Source: Prescottella agglutinans
GTDB lineage: Bacteria; Actinomycetota; Actinomycetes; Mycobacteriales; Mycobacteriaceae
DNA: 64,000 bases
Direction of reading: 5' to 3'
NCBI RefSeq assembly: GCF_004011865.1
Contig: NZ_RKLP01000010.1
Span: 62,001-126,000 of the forward strand
Below the pieces are notes generated by a model that worked only from the letters and a program-made list of their open reading frames with translations, ran no database searches and was not told the DNA's origin. Both the position numbers and the translations under genes were made by a program. Below, one piece after another: positions 25,052 to 35,649 of this stretch (position 1 is its first letter; each line of letters starts with the position of its first letter).

Positions 25052-26461
25052 TCAGGACGCGGGGGTGAACGACCACCGCGCCGAGGGCGCGAGGACACCG
25101 GCCGGGTCGTAGGCGGCCCGTGTCGCGAGCAGGCGACGACGCTGCTCGGGTGTCCACGCCGCGGCGACCCGGGACGCGGGTGCCCCCTCCGGTCCGCCCG
25201 CGAAGTTGACCAGTGCGCCACCGGTGCTCCACGGTCGCATCGCGTCGACGACGCGCTCGAGCGCGCCCGGGACGACGTCCGCGACGGGCGGAGCGAGCAC
25301 GCCGACGGTGAACACGGAAAAGGCTGCGTCGCGGCCGGCCACCGCGTTCGACACCGCGGGACCCGCGAGAGCACCCCCGAGCGCCCGGATCTCGGCCAGC
25401 ATGATCGGCAGTCCGGCCTCCGGCCCGGCGACCGCGAGCAGGGCGTCGATCGCGGCATCCGGTAGTTCCCGCACCAGCGTGGAGCGTTCCGTCGACGGCA
25501 TCGGGTCGGTGGGGTCGGCGTGGATCGACGCGATCGCGGGGAACATCATCTCGGTCACCGTGTCGAGGATCGGTTCGGCGATCGTGCGCATCGGGGCGAG
25601 CAGCGCGGGTCCGTCCGCCTCCTCTCCGGCGTGCGCGACGCGAACGTGCACGACGGTGCGCCCGCGCAGCGGCTCCGGAAGTTCCGGCAACGGAGGGAAA
25701 TTGACGATTGCGACCGAACTGGACACCGAGTCCGGGGCGGCGGCGATCCAGTCCCGCCAGCGCCTCAGGACCGCCGGGGCGTCGGCGATGTCGTAGAAGA
25801 CGCCGCCCGCGTCGATCGTCTGGATCGGGAAGAGACGAAACGTCATTCGCGTGACGATGCCGAACGCGCCCCCGCCGCCGAGCAGCGCCCAGAACAGATC
25901 CGGCTCGACGTCGGGGGAGACCCGGCGCAGACGACCGTCGGCGGTGACCACCTCCATCGACAGCACGTGGTCGGCCGCGAAGCCGTGGGTGCGGGCGATC
26001 GGTCCCAGGCCGCCGCCCAGCGTGTAGCCGACGACGCCGACCGTGGTCGACGATCCGGCGAGGGCAGCCAGCCCGTGCGGGGCGGCGGCGTCGAGCACCT
26101 GCTGCCAGCGCACGCCGGCCTCGACGGTCGCGGTGCGCCTGGTGCGGTCGATCATCACCTCGTCGAGCAGGGCGGTGTCGATCAGGATGCTGTTCCCGGG
26201 TGCGGGGGCGGCGCCGTGCCCGGTCGCCTGGACGGCGATCGTCAGGCCGAGTTCGCGGGCGATTCGCACGGTGGCGGCGATGTCGGCGGCGTTGGACGCG
26301 ACCACGACGGCCGCACTGCGGTGCACGGTCGCCGCGTTGAACCCGGCGGCCGAGAGGCGGTACCCGTCGTCCCCCGGGCGGTACACGGAGCCCGCGACGG
26401 CGCTGCCGAGCCGCTCGACGAGGGGTGCGCCCGAGAGCGCGGTGTCCGGTGAGGTGGACAT
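25052..26461 (-). CDS. FAD-linked oxidoreductase, berberine-bridge/VAO type
   Basis: A 469-residue flavoprotein with FAD_binding_4 and C-terminal BBE domains. The His of QATGHGAAP is the usual covalent FAD attachment site. GSSTTVGVVGYTLGGGLG is the second FAD loop and lacks the Cys seen in bicovalent members. The BBE end is AYDPAGVLAPSARWSF. Substrates in this family are often sugars, alkaloids or polyketides. It lies 51 bases downstream of the large SARP regulator on the same strand, which may control or be co-transcribed with it. Confidence 0.9.
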   Translation of the reverse strand: MSTSPDTALSGAPLVERLGSAVAGSVYRPGDDGYRLSAAGFNAATVHRSAAVVVASNAADIAATVRIARELGLTIAVQATGHGAAPAPGNSILIDTALLDEVMIDRTRRTATVEAGVRWQQVLDAAAPHGLAALAGSSTTVGVVGYTLGGGLGPIARTHGFAADHVLSMEVVTADGRLRRVSPDVEPDLFWALLGGGGAFGIVTRMTFRLFPIQTIDAGGVFYDIADAPAVLRRWRDWIAAAPDSVSSSVAIVNFPPLPELPEPLRGRTVVHVRVAHAGEEADGPALLAPMRTIAEPILDTVTEMMFPAIASIHADPTDPMPSTERSTLVRELPDAAIDALLAVAGPEAGLPIMLAEIRALGGALAGPAVSNAVAGRDAAFSVFTVGVLAPPVADVVPGALERVVDAMRPWSTGGALVNFAGGPEGAPASRVAAAWTPEQRRRLLATRAAYDPAGVLAPSARWSFTPAS

Positions 26462-26512
26462 TGAACCTCCTTCGATCGGGTGGTCGTTCCGATCCAGGAG
26501 ACAGGCGCCCGC

Positions 26513-29377
26513 TTACCGATCGCTTAACGCCGGCTCGTGCTCCCCGACGAGTCGACGTCCGCGCTCGCACAGGTCCCAGACCAGGGCGTTGACGTCCTGC
26601 CGTGTCATCGCGGCCCCGTGCACGTGGTGCGCCGCGAACTCGGTGGGGTCGAGCGCGTCACGGACCGTCGCCGCGTCGCGCGGGCCGTCGACCGGGTCCA
26701 TGAGTTCGGGCAGGAAGCCGATTCGGGACCCGTGCGCCTGCACCGCGCCGAGGAGGGCGGCGCCGTCGGCGGGGAAACCGAGGCGGACCGCGAGCGTGGA
26801 GATGCTGTGGACCAGCACCAGCCACGACGTCACGTCGCCCTCGGAATCGAGCACGGTGTGCATGACGCGGGTGGCGGCGAGGGCCGCGACGACGTCGTCG
26901 AGGTCCATCGAGGACCGGAACAGGGTCCACGACGCCGACCCCACCGCCCAGCCGTGTCCACACCGCTCGGCGGTGGCGACCGCTTCCTCCAGGACGGGCC
27001 GGGCCCCCGCGGAGTCGCCGTGGCACCGCAGGATCATGCCCTGGATCATCAGCGCCTCCGCGACCTGCCAGGGTGAACCGTTCGAGCGCAGTCGGTCGAC
27101 GCACGCGAGTGCTTCGGGGGACCGATCCACGCCGGGTTCGGTGAGGGTGCGGAAGTACGTGGCCCAGGAACGCATCCACTCGGCGTTCGTGACGTCGCCG
27201 GCCCGGTCGGACAGTTCGGCGGCGCGGGCCACCGCGTCGACGGCGCCGGCGGGGTCGCCGGTGAGGTAGGTCAACCCGCCCAGGCCGGTGTGCGCGGCCG
27301 ACAGCACCAGGGGGTCGACGGTCACCGCGCCTCCATCCACAGCGGTGAGGGCACGGTGCAGCCACCCGATGCCCTCACACAGGTGACCCTTCCGGTACCA
27401 GAACCAGTACAGGGCACCGGCGAGTTCCAGCGCGTATGCCGGATCGCTCTGTGCAAGAGCGGATTCCGCAGCCGCCCGATGCTCGGCGACGTCCGCGGTG
27501 AGGGCCGCGAGGGCATGCACCGCCCCGGCGTCCCGGAGATGCTCGGCGGTGGTGCTCGCGCGTGTCAGGACGAACCGGCGGTGCGCCGCCTCGGCCCGCC
27601 GTCGTTCGGCGTCCGACATGCGGTCGAGGGCGAACTGTCTGACGGTCTGCAGCAGTCGGTAGCGACGGGGCGACGACGACGACACGACGCGCAGGAGTGA
27701 GCGTCGTACCAGCGCGGTGAGCGGCTCGAGGGGGGTGAGCGTGGACCGGCTCTCGGTCACGGCCACCGCTCCGTCGATGTCGAAAGACCCTGCGAACACG
27801 GCGATCTGACGCAGCGTCCGCGCCTCGTCGTCGTCGAGCAGGCGGTAGCTCCAGTCGATGGTGTCCACCATCCGGCGTTGCCGCTCGGGTGCCGTGCGGG
27901 GCCCGCCCCGCAGCAACGCGAACCGGTCCGCGAGGCCGTCGGCGATCTGCTGCTCGGACAGCATCCGCAGTTGCGCCGCAGCGAGTTCGACGCCCAGTGG
28001 GATGCCGTCGAGTTCGAGGCAGATCCGCCGTACGGTCGCGGCGTCGTGGCTGCCGAGCGTCCACCCGGGGACCGCGCCCGCGGCACGGTCGGCGAACAGG
28101 TCGATCGCGGACTCCACGTCGAGCGGGTCCACGTGGTAGACGAACTCGCCGTCGATCCCCAGCGGTTCCCTGCTCGTCGCGAGGATCCGCACCCGCGGGC
28201 ACCGGTCGAGGATCGCCGCCGCGACCTCCGCGCAGGCGTCGATCACGTGCTCGCAGTTGTCCATCACGACGGTGTATTCGCTCTCGGCAAGCGCGCTCGC
28301 CAGATGCTCGACCGTCCCGGGGCCGCTCAGTTGGAGCGTCGCCGCGATGGTCGGCGACACGAGGGTCTCCGACTGCACCGCCGCGAGATCGACGAGCCAC
28401 GTGCCGCCCGTCCCGGCGGCCCGGCGGCAGACCTCCACCGCGAGACGGGTCTTGCCGACGCCGCCCGGCCCGACGAGCGTCGTCAGGGCGCGCGTGTCCA
28501 GTGCCCGGCTGATGTCGTCGATCTCCCGCACGCGTCCGACGAGCAACGTGCGCGGTGTCGTGAGATTCGACGACACGGGCCGTGTCGCCGGTGCGGGTGC
28601 GGTGCCGACGAGCCGGGTGTCGTCCTGACGCAGGACGGCGGTCTCCAACTCGCGCAGGCGAACTCCGGGCGCGATACCGAGTTCGGTATCGAGGATCGCG
28701 CGAACCCGACGCAGAGCCGCCAGCGCGTCGGACTGCCGTCCGCCCCGGTACAGGGCGAGTACGCGCAGTTCCCACGCCGATTCGTCGAGCGGATGGGTGG
28801 TGGCGATCTGGCCGGCCGCCTCGGCGGCGGCATCCAGGTCGCCGCGATCGATCCGGATCCGTATGAGTGCCTTGCGGGTGCGCAGCTCCTGCGCCTCCAG
28901 TCGGGTGATCTCGGACTGCACGAAGGCGTTGTCCGCGATGTCCGCGAACGGTGCACCCTTCCACAGGGCGAGCGCCGACTCGTACGCGTCCGCCGCCGCG
29001 TCGGAGCCGTCCGCGCGCAGTCGATCTCCGCGCGCCACCAGATCCGCGAACCGTATGGTGTCGATCTGGTCGGGGCGGACGTCGAGCCGGTATCGCGTGC
29101 CGGTCCGCGCGACGGCGCCCTCCGCGCCGCGCGTGCGCCCCGGGTCGAGCTTGTCGCGCAGCTTCGAGATCGCGACGTGCAGCGAACCGGGTTTGGGGTC
29201 GGGGCTGTCGTGCCACACCTGTTCCAGGAGTCGTTCGGCGGACACGTCGTACGGATAGGCCACGACCAGGGCCGCGAGCAGGGTTCGCTGGCGGGCTCCG
29301 CCGAGGTTGACCGGACGTCCCGCGACAGCAGCCGCAACTCCGCCCAGTGCCTCCAACTCGACTTCCGACGAGGACAT
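26513..29377 (-). CDS. SARP/AfsR-type transcription regulator with NTPase and TPR regions
   Basis: A 954-residue regulator. An OmpR-like winged helix lies at about residues 5-95 (RTLLAALVVAYP, SLHVAISKLRDKLDPGR). The bacterial transcriptional activation domain at about 100-245 includes ETAVLRQD at its end. The NB-ARC-like ATPase has P-loop LVGPGGVGKTRLA, TVVMDNCEHVID (Walker B) and LATSREPL. A long helical repeat C-terminus follows. AfsR-type proteins activate secondary-metabolite or stress genes after binding nucleotide. The ATG at 29377 follows GGAAGGGTGG. Its only co-directional neighbour is the FAD oxidoreductase. No biosynthetic cluster is visible nearby. Confidence 0.9.
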   Translation of the reverse strand: MSSSEVELEALGGVAAAVAGRPVNLGGARQRTLLAALVVAYPYDVSAERLLEQVWHDSPDPKPGSLHVAISKLRDKLDPGRTRGAEGAVARTGTRYRLDVRPDQIDTIRFADLVARGDRLRADGSDAAADAYESALALWKGAPFADIADNAFVQSEITRLEAQELRTRKALIRIRIDRGDLDAAAEAAGQIATTHPLDESAWELRVLALYRGGRQSDALAALRRVRAILDTELGIAPGVRLRELETAVLRQDDTRLVGTAPAPATRPVSSNLTTPRTLLVGRVREIDDISRALDTRALTTLVGPGGVGKTRLAVEVCRRAAGTGGTWLVDLAAVQSETLVSPTIAATLQLSGPGTVEHLASALAESEYTVVMDNCEHVIDACAEVAAAILDRCPRVRILATSREPLGIDGEFVYHVDPLDVESAIDLFADRAAGAVPGWTLGSHDAATVRRICLELDGIPLGVELAAAQLRMLSEQQIADGLADRFALLRGGPRTAPERQRRMVDTIDWSYRLLDDDEARTLRQIAVFAGSFDIDGAVAVTESRSTLTPLEPLTALVRRSLLRVVSSSSPRRYRLLQTVRQFALDRMSDAERRRAEAAHRRFVLTRASTTAEHLRDAGAVHALAALTADVAEHRAAAESALAQSDPAYALELAGALYWFWYRKGHLCEGIGWLHRALTAVDGGAVTVDPLVLSAAHTGLGGLTYLTGDPAGAVDAVARAAELSDRAGDVTNAEWMRSWATYFRTLTEPGVDRSPEALACVDRLRSNGSPWQVAEALMIQGMILRCHGDSAGARPVLEEAVATAERCGHGWAVGSASWTLFRSSMDLDDVVAALAATRVMHTVLDSEGDVTSWLVLVHSISTLAVRLGFPADGAALLGAVQAHGSRIGFLPELMDPVDGPRDAATVRDALDPTEFAAHHVHGAAMTRQDVNALVWDLCERGRRLVGEHEPALSDR

Positions 29378-29657
29378 CGGTGGCTTCCACCCTTCCGTGG
29401 TTCGGGCAACGCGGTGGAACGAGGGAATTCTAGGAAAGATCGGGTTGCCCGAGTGACGGTTCGGTGCGAGCGAGTAGCCGTCGCTGACCAACGGACGACA
29501 CGCGGAAGCGTTCTCCTCCGGACAGCGTCACGACGGGCCGATCGGCAGTGCTCCCACTATCCAGAAGACGGGCGAGTCGATTGCGGATTGTGCCGGCGGG
29601 GTCAGGACCGCGGTTAGTTCCTAGAATTGACACCAATCACTCGTGTGGGGAGAACCG

Positions 29658-32600
29658 GTGACTGCAGAGGGTTGGGAATTCTGGGTTGACCGCGGAGGCA
29701 CGTTCACCGACATCGTCGGCCGTCGTCCGGACGGCTCTCTGGTCACTCACAAGTTGCTGTCCGAGAATCCGGCCCGGTACTCCGATGCGGCTGTGGCCGG
29801 TATCAGGGCGCTACTCGGCCTCTCGACGCACGATGCGGTCACCGCCGACCAGGTCGAGCAGGTCCGGATGGGCACCACGGTGGCCACCAATGCACTGCTC
29901 GAACGCGCCGGAGCGCGCACGGCCCTGGTCATCACGAAGGGATTCGGTGACGCACTACGGATCGGCTACCAGAATCGGCCGCGGATCTTCGACCGGAACA
30001 TCGTCTTGCCGGAACTGCTGTACGAGCAGGTGATCGAGGTCGACGAGCGGATCACGGCCGACGGCACCGTTCTGCGCGAACCCGATCTGGACCGGCTGTT
30101 CCGCGATCTGCAGCGAGTGCACGACGACGGCGTCGACGCGCTCGCGGTGGTGTGCATGCACAGCCATCTGTACCCGGCGCACGAGATGGCGGTCGGCGAG
30201 CTGGCGAGAGGGGTCGGGTTCTCCCAGATCTCGCTGTCGAGTATGGCGAGCCCGCTGATGAAGCTGATACCGCGGGGGGACACGGCCGTCGTGGACGCAT
30301 ACCTTTCTCCCGTGTTGCGCCGCTACGTCGACCGGGTGGCGCAGCAGCTGCCGGGCGTGCGCCTGATGTTCATGCAGTCCAACGGCGGGCTCGCCGAGGC
30401 GGGGCACTTCCGGGGCAAGGACGCGATCCTGTCCGGCCCGGCGGGCGGCATTGTCGGCATGGTGAGGATGTCGCGACTGGCGGGCTTCGACAAGGTGATC
30501 GGCTTCGACATGGGCGGCACGTCCACCGACGTGTCGCACTACGCGGGCGAGTTCGAGCGGGTGTTCGACACGCAGGTGGCCGGGGTCCGGTTGCGGGCGC
30601 CGATGCTCGACATCCACACCGTTGCCGCCGGTGGCGGATCGATCCTCCACTTCGACGGCGCGCGGTACCGGGTGGGTCCGGACTCGGCCGGCGCCGACCC
30701 CGGACCCACCTGCTACCGCGGCGGCGGACCGCTGGCCGTCACGGACGCCAATGTGATGCTCGGCCGTATCCAGCCCGGACATTTCCCTCACGTGTTCGGC
30801 CCCGACAACGATCAGCCACTCGACCGCGACCTCGTGCGGCGCCGCTTCGCCGAGTTGGCCGCCGGGATCCGCGCCCAGACCGGGGACGACCGCTCGCCCG
30901 AGCAGGTGGCCGAAGGCTTCCTGCGCATCGCGGTGGCGAACATGGCCAATGCGGTCAAGCACATCTCGGTGCAGAAGGGACACGACATCACCGGGTACGT
31001 GCTGACTACCTTCGGCGGTGCGGGCGGCCAGCACGCCTGCGCGGTGGCCGATTCGCTCGGCATTCGCACGGTGCTGGTCCCGCCGATGGCCGGTGTCCTG
31101 TCGGCGCTCGGCATGGGACTGGCCGACACCACCGCCATGCGCGAGCAGTCGGTGGTCACGGCACTCGAACCGGACGCCGTGCCGCGGCTGAGCGAGGTGG
31201 CCGAAACCCTGGAATCACGTGCCGGCGCAGAACTGCTCGACGAGGGCGTCCCGCCGGAGCGGATCCGAACGACCCGTCATGCGCATCTGCGGTACGACGG
31301 CACCGACACGACGGTGCCGGTCACACTGGCCGATCTCGAGGCCATGGTCGCGGAGTTCGAGACGATTCACTTCAGAACGTACTCGTTCCTGATGGACCGT
31401 CCGCTGATCGTCGATGCTGTCGCGGTCGAGGCGACCGGCCTGACCAGTCAGCCGGACCTGTCCGGCGTCGGCACGCCGGCGGACGACACACAGGCCGAGG
31501 CGCTCGACGTCGTGCGGATGTACGACCGCGGATCCTGGTGCGACGCAACACTGTACGAGCGGGTGCGGATGCGGCCCGGGGATGCGGTGAACGGTCCGGC
31601 GATCCTGGCCGAGGCCAACTCGACCACCGTGGTGGACCGAGGTTGGCGGGGCACACTCACGGCGTCCGGGCACCTCCTGCTCGAGCGGGTCGTCGACCCC
31701 GGCGAAGCGAAGGTCGGTACACACGCCGACCCGGTCATGCTGGAGATCTTCAACAACCTGTTCATGTCGATCGCCGAACAGATGGGCGCCGCCCTGGAGT
31801 CGACCGCGCAGTCGGTCAACATCAAGGAACGGCTCGACTTCTCGTGCGCATTGTTCGATCCGGACGGCAACCTCATTGCCAACGCCCCGCACATTCCCGT
31901 CCACCTCGGCTCGATGGGCAGCAGCGTCAAGGAGGTCGTCCGTCGGCGCGCCCGGCAGATACGGCGTGGCGACGTCTACGCCGTCAACGACCCCTATCAC
32001 GGTGGCACACACCTACCCGACATCACCGTCATCACACCAGTTTTCGACGACGCAGGCGCGCGGGTCCTCTTCTACGTCGCCTCTCGCGGCCACCACGCGG
32101 AGATCGGTGGACTGACCCCGGGTTCGATGCCCGCCACGAGTCGCGCCATCGACGAGGAAGGCGTGCTGTTCGACAACTGGCTGCTCGCCCGCGACGGCCA
32201 CCTCCGCGAGGCCGAGACACTGCACTTGTTGACGAGCGCGCCGTACCCATCGAGGAATCCGGAGACCAATCTCGCTGATCTGCGCGCACAGATCGCCGCC
32301 AACGCGAAGGGGGTCGAGGAGGTCGCGAAGATGATCGACCACTTCGGTCTCGACGTCGTCCACGCCTACATGCGGCACGTGCAGGACAACGCCGAGGAGT
32401 CCGTCCGCCGGGTGATCGATGCCCTCGACGACGGATCGTATCGGTACGAAACGGACTCCGGCGCGGTGATCGCTGTGCGTGTGACCGTGGATCGTCAGCA
32501 ACGCTCGGCGACAATCGATTTCACCGGAACATCGCCGCAACTCGAGTCGAACTTCAATGCGCCGTCGTCCGTCGTGAGAGCCGCGGTGTTGTACGTGTTC

Positions 32601-33263
32601 CGGACCCTCGTCGCAGACGACATCCCGCTCAACGACGGCTGCCTGCGGCCACTGCGGATCATTGTCCCCGAGGGTTCGATGCTCTCTCCGACTCATCCCG
32701 CGGCGGTCGTTGCCGGCAATGTGGAGACCTCGCAAGCGGTGACCGGCGTGCTCTACGGTGCCCTCGGCGTGCAGGCCGAAGGGTCCGGGACGATGAACAA
32801 TGTCACGTTCGGCAACGACAGGCACCAGTACTACGAAACCCTCGGCTCGGGGTCCGGCGCCGGCGACGGGTTCGACGGAGCATCCGTGGTGCAGACGCAC
32901 ATGACGAACTCCCGGTTGACCGATCCGGAAGTGCTCGAATGGCGCCTTCCCGTTGTCCTGGAGGACTTCTCGATCCGACGCGGCAGCGGCGGGGACGGAC
33001 GCTGGCACGGCGGCGACGGAGCCGTCCGCCGACTACGGTTTCAGGAACCGATGACGGTGAGCACCCTGTCCGGGCACCGGCGGGTACCGCCGTACGGAAT
33101 GGCAGGCGGCTCCGCCGGTGGCCTGGGCAGCAACCGTGTCGAGCGCGCCGACGGCACCGCCCTCCAGATGAAGGCCTGCGACTCGGTCGACGTACAGCCC
33201 GGTGACGTACTCGTCGTCGAGACGCCGGGCGGCGGCGGGTTCGGCTCCCCGTCATCGCGCTGA
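29658..33263 (+). CDS. Fused HyuA-HyuB hydantoinase/5-oxoprolinase
   Basis: A 1201-residue protein joining the two subunits of the ATP-dependent hydantoinase/oxoprolinase family, as in eukaryotic OPLAH. The HyuA half (about residues 1-680) has [13 protein letters not shown] at the N-terminus, [10 protein letters not shown], and the nucleotide motif [12 protein letters not shown]. The HyuB half (about 690-1195) starts [19 protein letters not shown], includes [16 protein letters not shown] and [13 protein letters not shown], and ends ETPGGGGFG. It would hydrolyse 5-oxoproline or a related hydantoin with ATP. The GTG at 29658 follows GGGGAGAAC. Substrate is not decided, since N-methylhydantoinases and oxoprolinases share all these motifs. 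Confidence 0.9.
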   Translation: MTAEGWEFWVDRGGTFTDIVGRRPDGSLVTHKLLSENPARYSDAAVAGIRALLGLSTHDAVTADQVEQVRMGTTVATNALLERAGARTALVITKGFGDALRIGYQNRPRIFDRNIVLPELLYEQVIEVDERITADGTVLREPDLDRLFRDLQRVHDDGVDALAVVCMHSHLYPAHEMAVGELARGVGFSQISLSSMASPLMKLIPRGDTAVVDAYLSPVLRRYVDRVAQQLPGVRLMFMQSNGGLAEAGHFRGKDAILSGPAGGIVGMVRMSRLAGFDKVIGFDMGGTSTDVSHYAGEFERVFDTQVAGVRLRAPMLDIHTVAAGGGSILHFDGARYRVGPDSAGADPGPTCYRGGGPLAVTDANVMLGRIQPGHFPHVFGPDNDQPLDRDLVRRRFAELAAGIRAQTGDDRSPEQVAEGFLRIAVANMANAVKHISVQKGHDITGYVLTTFGGAGGQHACAVADSLGIRTVLVPPMAGVLSALGMGLADTTAMREQSVVTALEPDAVPRLSEVAETLESRAGAELLDEGVPPERIRTTRHAHLRYDGTDTTVPVTLADLEAMVAEFETIHFRTYSFLMDRPLIVDAVAVEATGLTSQPDLSGVGTPADDTQAEALDVVRMYDRGSWCDATLYERVRMRPGDAVNGPAILAEANSTTVVDRGWRGTLTASGHLLLERVVDPGEAKVGTHADPVMLEIFNNLFMSIAEQMGAALESTAQSVNIKERLDFSCALFDPDGNLIANAPHIPVHLGSMGSSVKEVVRRRARQIRRGDVYAVNDPYHGGTHLPDITVITPVFDDAGARVLFYVASRGHHAEIGGLTPGSMPATSRAIDEEGVLFDNWLLARDGHLREAETLHLLTSAPYPSRNPETNLADLRAQIAANAKGVEEVAKMIDHFGLDVVHAYMRHVQDNAEESVRRVIDALDDGSYRYETDSGAVIAVRVTVDRQQRSATIDFTGTSPQLESNFNAPSSVVRAAVLYVFRTLVADDIPLNDGCLRPLRIIVPEGSMLSPTHPAAVVAGNVETSQAVTGVLYGALGVQAEGSGTMNNVTFGNDRHQYYETLGSGSGAGDGFDGASVVQTHMTNSRLTDPEVLEWRLPVVLEDFSIRRGSGGDGRWHGGDGAVRRLRFQEPMTVSTLSGHRRVPPYGMAGGSAGGLGSNRVERADGTALQMKACDSVDVQPGDVLVVETPGGGGFGSPSSR

Positions 33264-33281
33264 CCGGGACGAGTAAATAAC

Positions 33282-33299
33282 AAGCAAGCGTGCTTGCTT
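33282..33299 (+). promoter_or_regulatory. TetR-type palindromic operator
   Basis: AAGCAAGC-GT-GCTTGCTT is a perfect interrupted palindrome in an A/T-rich patch, 19 bases after the hydantoinase stop and about 140 bases before the acyl-CoA ligase start. Such CAAGCANNNTGCTTG-like sites are common for TetR regulators of acyl-CoA metabolism. The cognate regulator is not adjacent. Confidence 0.5.
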
Positions 33300-33436
33300 T
33301 CTTGTGTGCCGGGTGCGATGCTGGGCGCGGCCCGGGCGGACGTGACCCACATCACTTCGCGGGTGTGGCGGTGGAGTTGCCCGGACCGCTGTGTGTGTTG
33401 CTTCGGTCCGCTTCTGCAGAAGGAAGGTCAGCGCCT

Positions 33437-35041
33437 GTGAAATCCGATTTGTCCGGTGTTGATTCACTGGAGGTAAATCTCGCCACCCGTGTGAGCGTGG
33501 GGGACGCGTTGACTCGTGTCGCGCGCGTGTTCGGAGACCGCGAAGCGATCTTCGACCGGGGAACGCCCATCACGTACGCCCGTCTCGACGCCGCCGCCGA
33601 GTCGCTGGGGCGGGCGTTTCTCGATGCCGCCGTCGAACGGCAGCAACCAGTGGCAATGCTCATGTTCGACGGGTGGAAACTGCTCGCCACCTACTTCGCC
33701 TGCGCCAAGTCGGGTCTCGTCGCGATGCCGGTGAACATCGCGCTCACCGCCGAGGACATCGAATGGATCCTGCGTGACTCCGGCGCTGCCGTCGTGGTTG
33801 CGGAGGCGCCGTTCGTTCCACTGCTCGAATCCGTTCTACCGAAACTGGATTCGGTGAAGACGGTGGTCGTCGTCGACGTCGATCCGGTCGAGATCGCGGG
33901 CCGACCCGTCGAACGGTGGGAGACGCTCGCCTCCCGGGCACTGGACGGCCGCATCGAGGTCCTCGTCGAGGATCGGGACGGCGTCCAGTGCCTCTACACC
34001 TCCGGCACCACGTCCAAGCCGAAAGGTGTTCTCACCAGTCATGTCTCGGTGCTGGTCGGCGGCCTGACCAATGCTCTCCTGCAGGGCGGGTCGTGGGGCA
34101 CCGAACCGGCGACACTGCTCAACGTGCTGCCGCTCTTCCACACGACCGGGCTCAATGCCCTCGTCCTCCCGACGCTCCTCGCCGGTGGTCGGGTGGTGCT
34201 GCCCGGTCGCTTCGATCCCACGGAGATGCTCGATGCGATCGAACGCCACGGCGTCACCCACGCGATGCTGCTGCCGATCATGTGGAAGGCCCTCGTCGAC
34301 GTCAACGAGCACGCGCCGAGGGACCTCGGCTCTGTCCGGCTGTGCATCTACGCGATGGCGCAGATGCCCGCGGACGTCCTGGACCGTGTCGACGCCGCGT
34401 TCCCCAACGCCGCCGTGGTGCTCGGATCCGGACAGACCGAAGTGGTGCCTGCGACCGTGCTGCAGTGGCCCGAACACCGCCACACCAAGCCCGGGTCGTG
34501 GGGTCCGCCGGTCCCCACCGTCGAGGTCGCGATCATGAGTCCCGACGGGACCGTGCTGCCGCCGGGAGAGACGGGGGAGATCGTCTACCGGGGACCGCAC
34601 GTGTGCAGCGGCTATTGGAACAACACCGACGCGAATACGAAGGCCTTCGCGCACGGTTGGTTCCACAGTGGCGACATCGGCCATATCGACGACGAAGGTG
34701 TCGTCTGGTTCACGGACCGGCTCAAGGACATCATCAAGACCGGTGGCGAGAACGTCTCCTCGATCGAGGTCGAGCGGGTGGTGGCGAACGTCCCCGGCGT
34801 GCTCGAGTGTTCGGTGATCGGGGTGCCCGACGAACGGTGGGGCGAGGCCGTGTGCGTCGCGGTCGTGCCGGCGCCCGATGCGGACGAGGGACTGGCGGAC
34901 CGGATCGTCGAACATGCCCGGGCGACCCTCGCGGGCTTCCGGGTTCCGAAGCGGGTGGTCCTGCTCGATACCCTGCCCAAGACCGCGACCGGTAAGACCC
35001 GCAAGCACGAACTGCGCGCCGCGGTGCAGTCCCGGGTGTGA
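33437..35041 (+). CDS. Fatty-acid/aryl-CoA ligase (AMP-binding)
   Basis: A 534-residue adenylate-forming ligase. The core motifs are mostly intact: LYTSGTTSKPKGV, SGQTE (A5, with Ser for Tyr), WFHSGDIG, DRLKDIIKTGGENV and the catalytic Lys in LPKTATGKTRKHEL. It would activate a carboxylic acid as acyl-AMP and transfer it to CoA; the acid is not known. The GTG at 33437 follows AGAAGGAAGG. A palindrome upstream suggests TetR-type control. It converges with pxpB. Confidence 0.9.
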   Translation: MKSDLSGVDSLEVNLATRVSVGDALTRVARVFGDREAIFDRGTPITYARLDAAAESLGRAFLDAAVERQQPVAMLMFDGWKLLATYFACAKSGLVAMPVNIALTAEDIEWILRDSGAAVVVAEAPFVPLLESVLPKLDSVKTVVVVDVDPVEIAGRPVERWETLASRALDGRIEVLVEDRDGVQCLYTSGTTSKPKGVLTSHVSVLVGGLTNALLQGGSWGTEPATLLNVLPLFHTTGLNALVLPTLLAGGRVVLPGRFDPTEMLDAIERHGVTHAMLLPIMWKALVDVNEHAPRDLGSVRLCIYAMAQMPADVLDRVDAAFPNAAVVLGSGQTEVVPATVLQWPEHRHTKPGSWGPPVPTVEVAIMSPDGTVLPPGETGEIVYRGPHVCSGYWNNTDANTKAFAHGWFHSGDIGHIDDEGVVWFTDRLKDIIKTGGENVSSIEVERVVANVPGVLECSVIGVPDERWGEAVCVAVVPAPDADEGLADRIVEHARATLAGFRVPKRVVLLDTLPKTATGKTRKHELRAAVQSRV

Positions 35042-35043
35042 CG

Positions 35044-35649
35044 TCAGACCGCGACGAACCGGACCGCGGCCCCCGGCTGCATCAGCGCCGGCGGGTCGCG
35101 GTCGACGTCCCACATTCGCTCGTCGGCGGTGCCGATCAACTGCCAGCCGCCGGGGGAACTGCGGGGGTAGATGCCCGAGAAGTCTCCAGCCAGCCCGACG
35201 GCGCCGACCGGGACACTCGTGCGTGGCGACGAGCGCCGGGGGACGTGCAGACCGGTGTCCCCGCCGACGAGATAGCCGAACCCGGGGCTGAAGCCGATGA
35301 ACGCCACCGTCCACGTCCGTGTGGTGTGGGCGGCGATTACGCCATCGACGCCGAGTCCGGTGAGTGCGGCCACCTCGGTCAGATCGGGTCCGTCGTACCG
35401 GACCGGTATCTCGACTGGATTCAGTGCGGACAACGCGTCGGCGGCCACCGGCGCGGTCGACCGCACCCACGCCGCGATCCGTTCCGGGCGGGCGCCACCG
35501 AATCGCACCAGGATCGTGCGGGCCGCGGGCACGAGGTCGGTGACGGCCGGGTGCCGGTTCGACGCGAGCCCGCGGTAGTGGGCGAGTGTGGTGTCGAGGC
35601 AGTCGAATTCGACCAGGAGTGCCCGGTCGCCCATATCGAGGACGCGCAT
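35044..35649 (-). CDS. pxpB: 5-oxoprolinase subunit PxpB (KipI-like)
   Basis: A 201-residue protein of the KipI/PxpB (carboxyltransferase domain 1) family, starting [16 protein letters not shown]. The signature FIGFSPGFGYLVGGD and RTSVPVGAVGLAG are intact. With PxpA and PxpC it forms ATP-dependent 5-oxoprolinase. The ATG overlaps the pxpA stop by one base, so the two are coupled. Converges with the ligase, with two bases between stops. Confidence 0.9.
   Translation of the reverse strand: MRVLDMGDRALLVEFDCLDTTLAHYRGLASNRHPAVTDLVPAARTILVRFGGARPERIAAWVRSTAPVAADALSALNPVEIPVRYDGPDLTEVAALTGLGVDGVIAAHTTRTWTVAFIGFSPGFGYLVGGDTGLHVPRRSSPRTSVPVGAVGLAGDFSGIYPRSSPGGWQLIGTADERMWDVDRDPPALMQPGAAVRFVAV

Noticed and set aside
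30152-32278. Plus-strand frame of about 700 codons inside the hydantoinase gene
   Set aside because: Same region encodes intact HyuA-HyuB motifs in another frame; the alternative product is an Arg/Gly-rich shadow.
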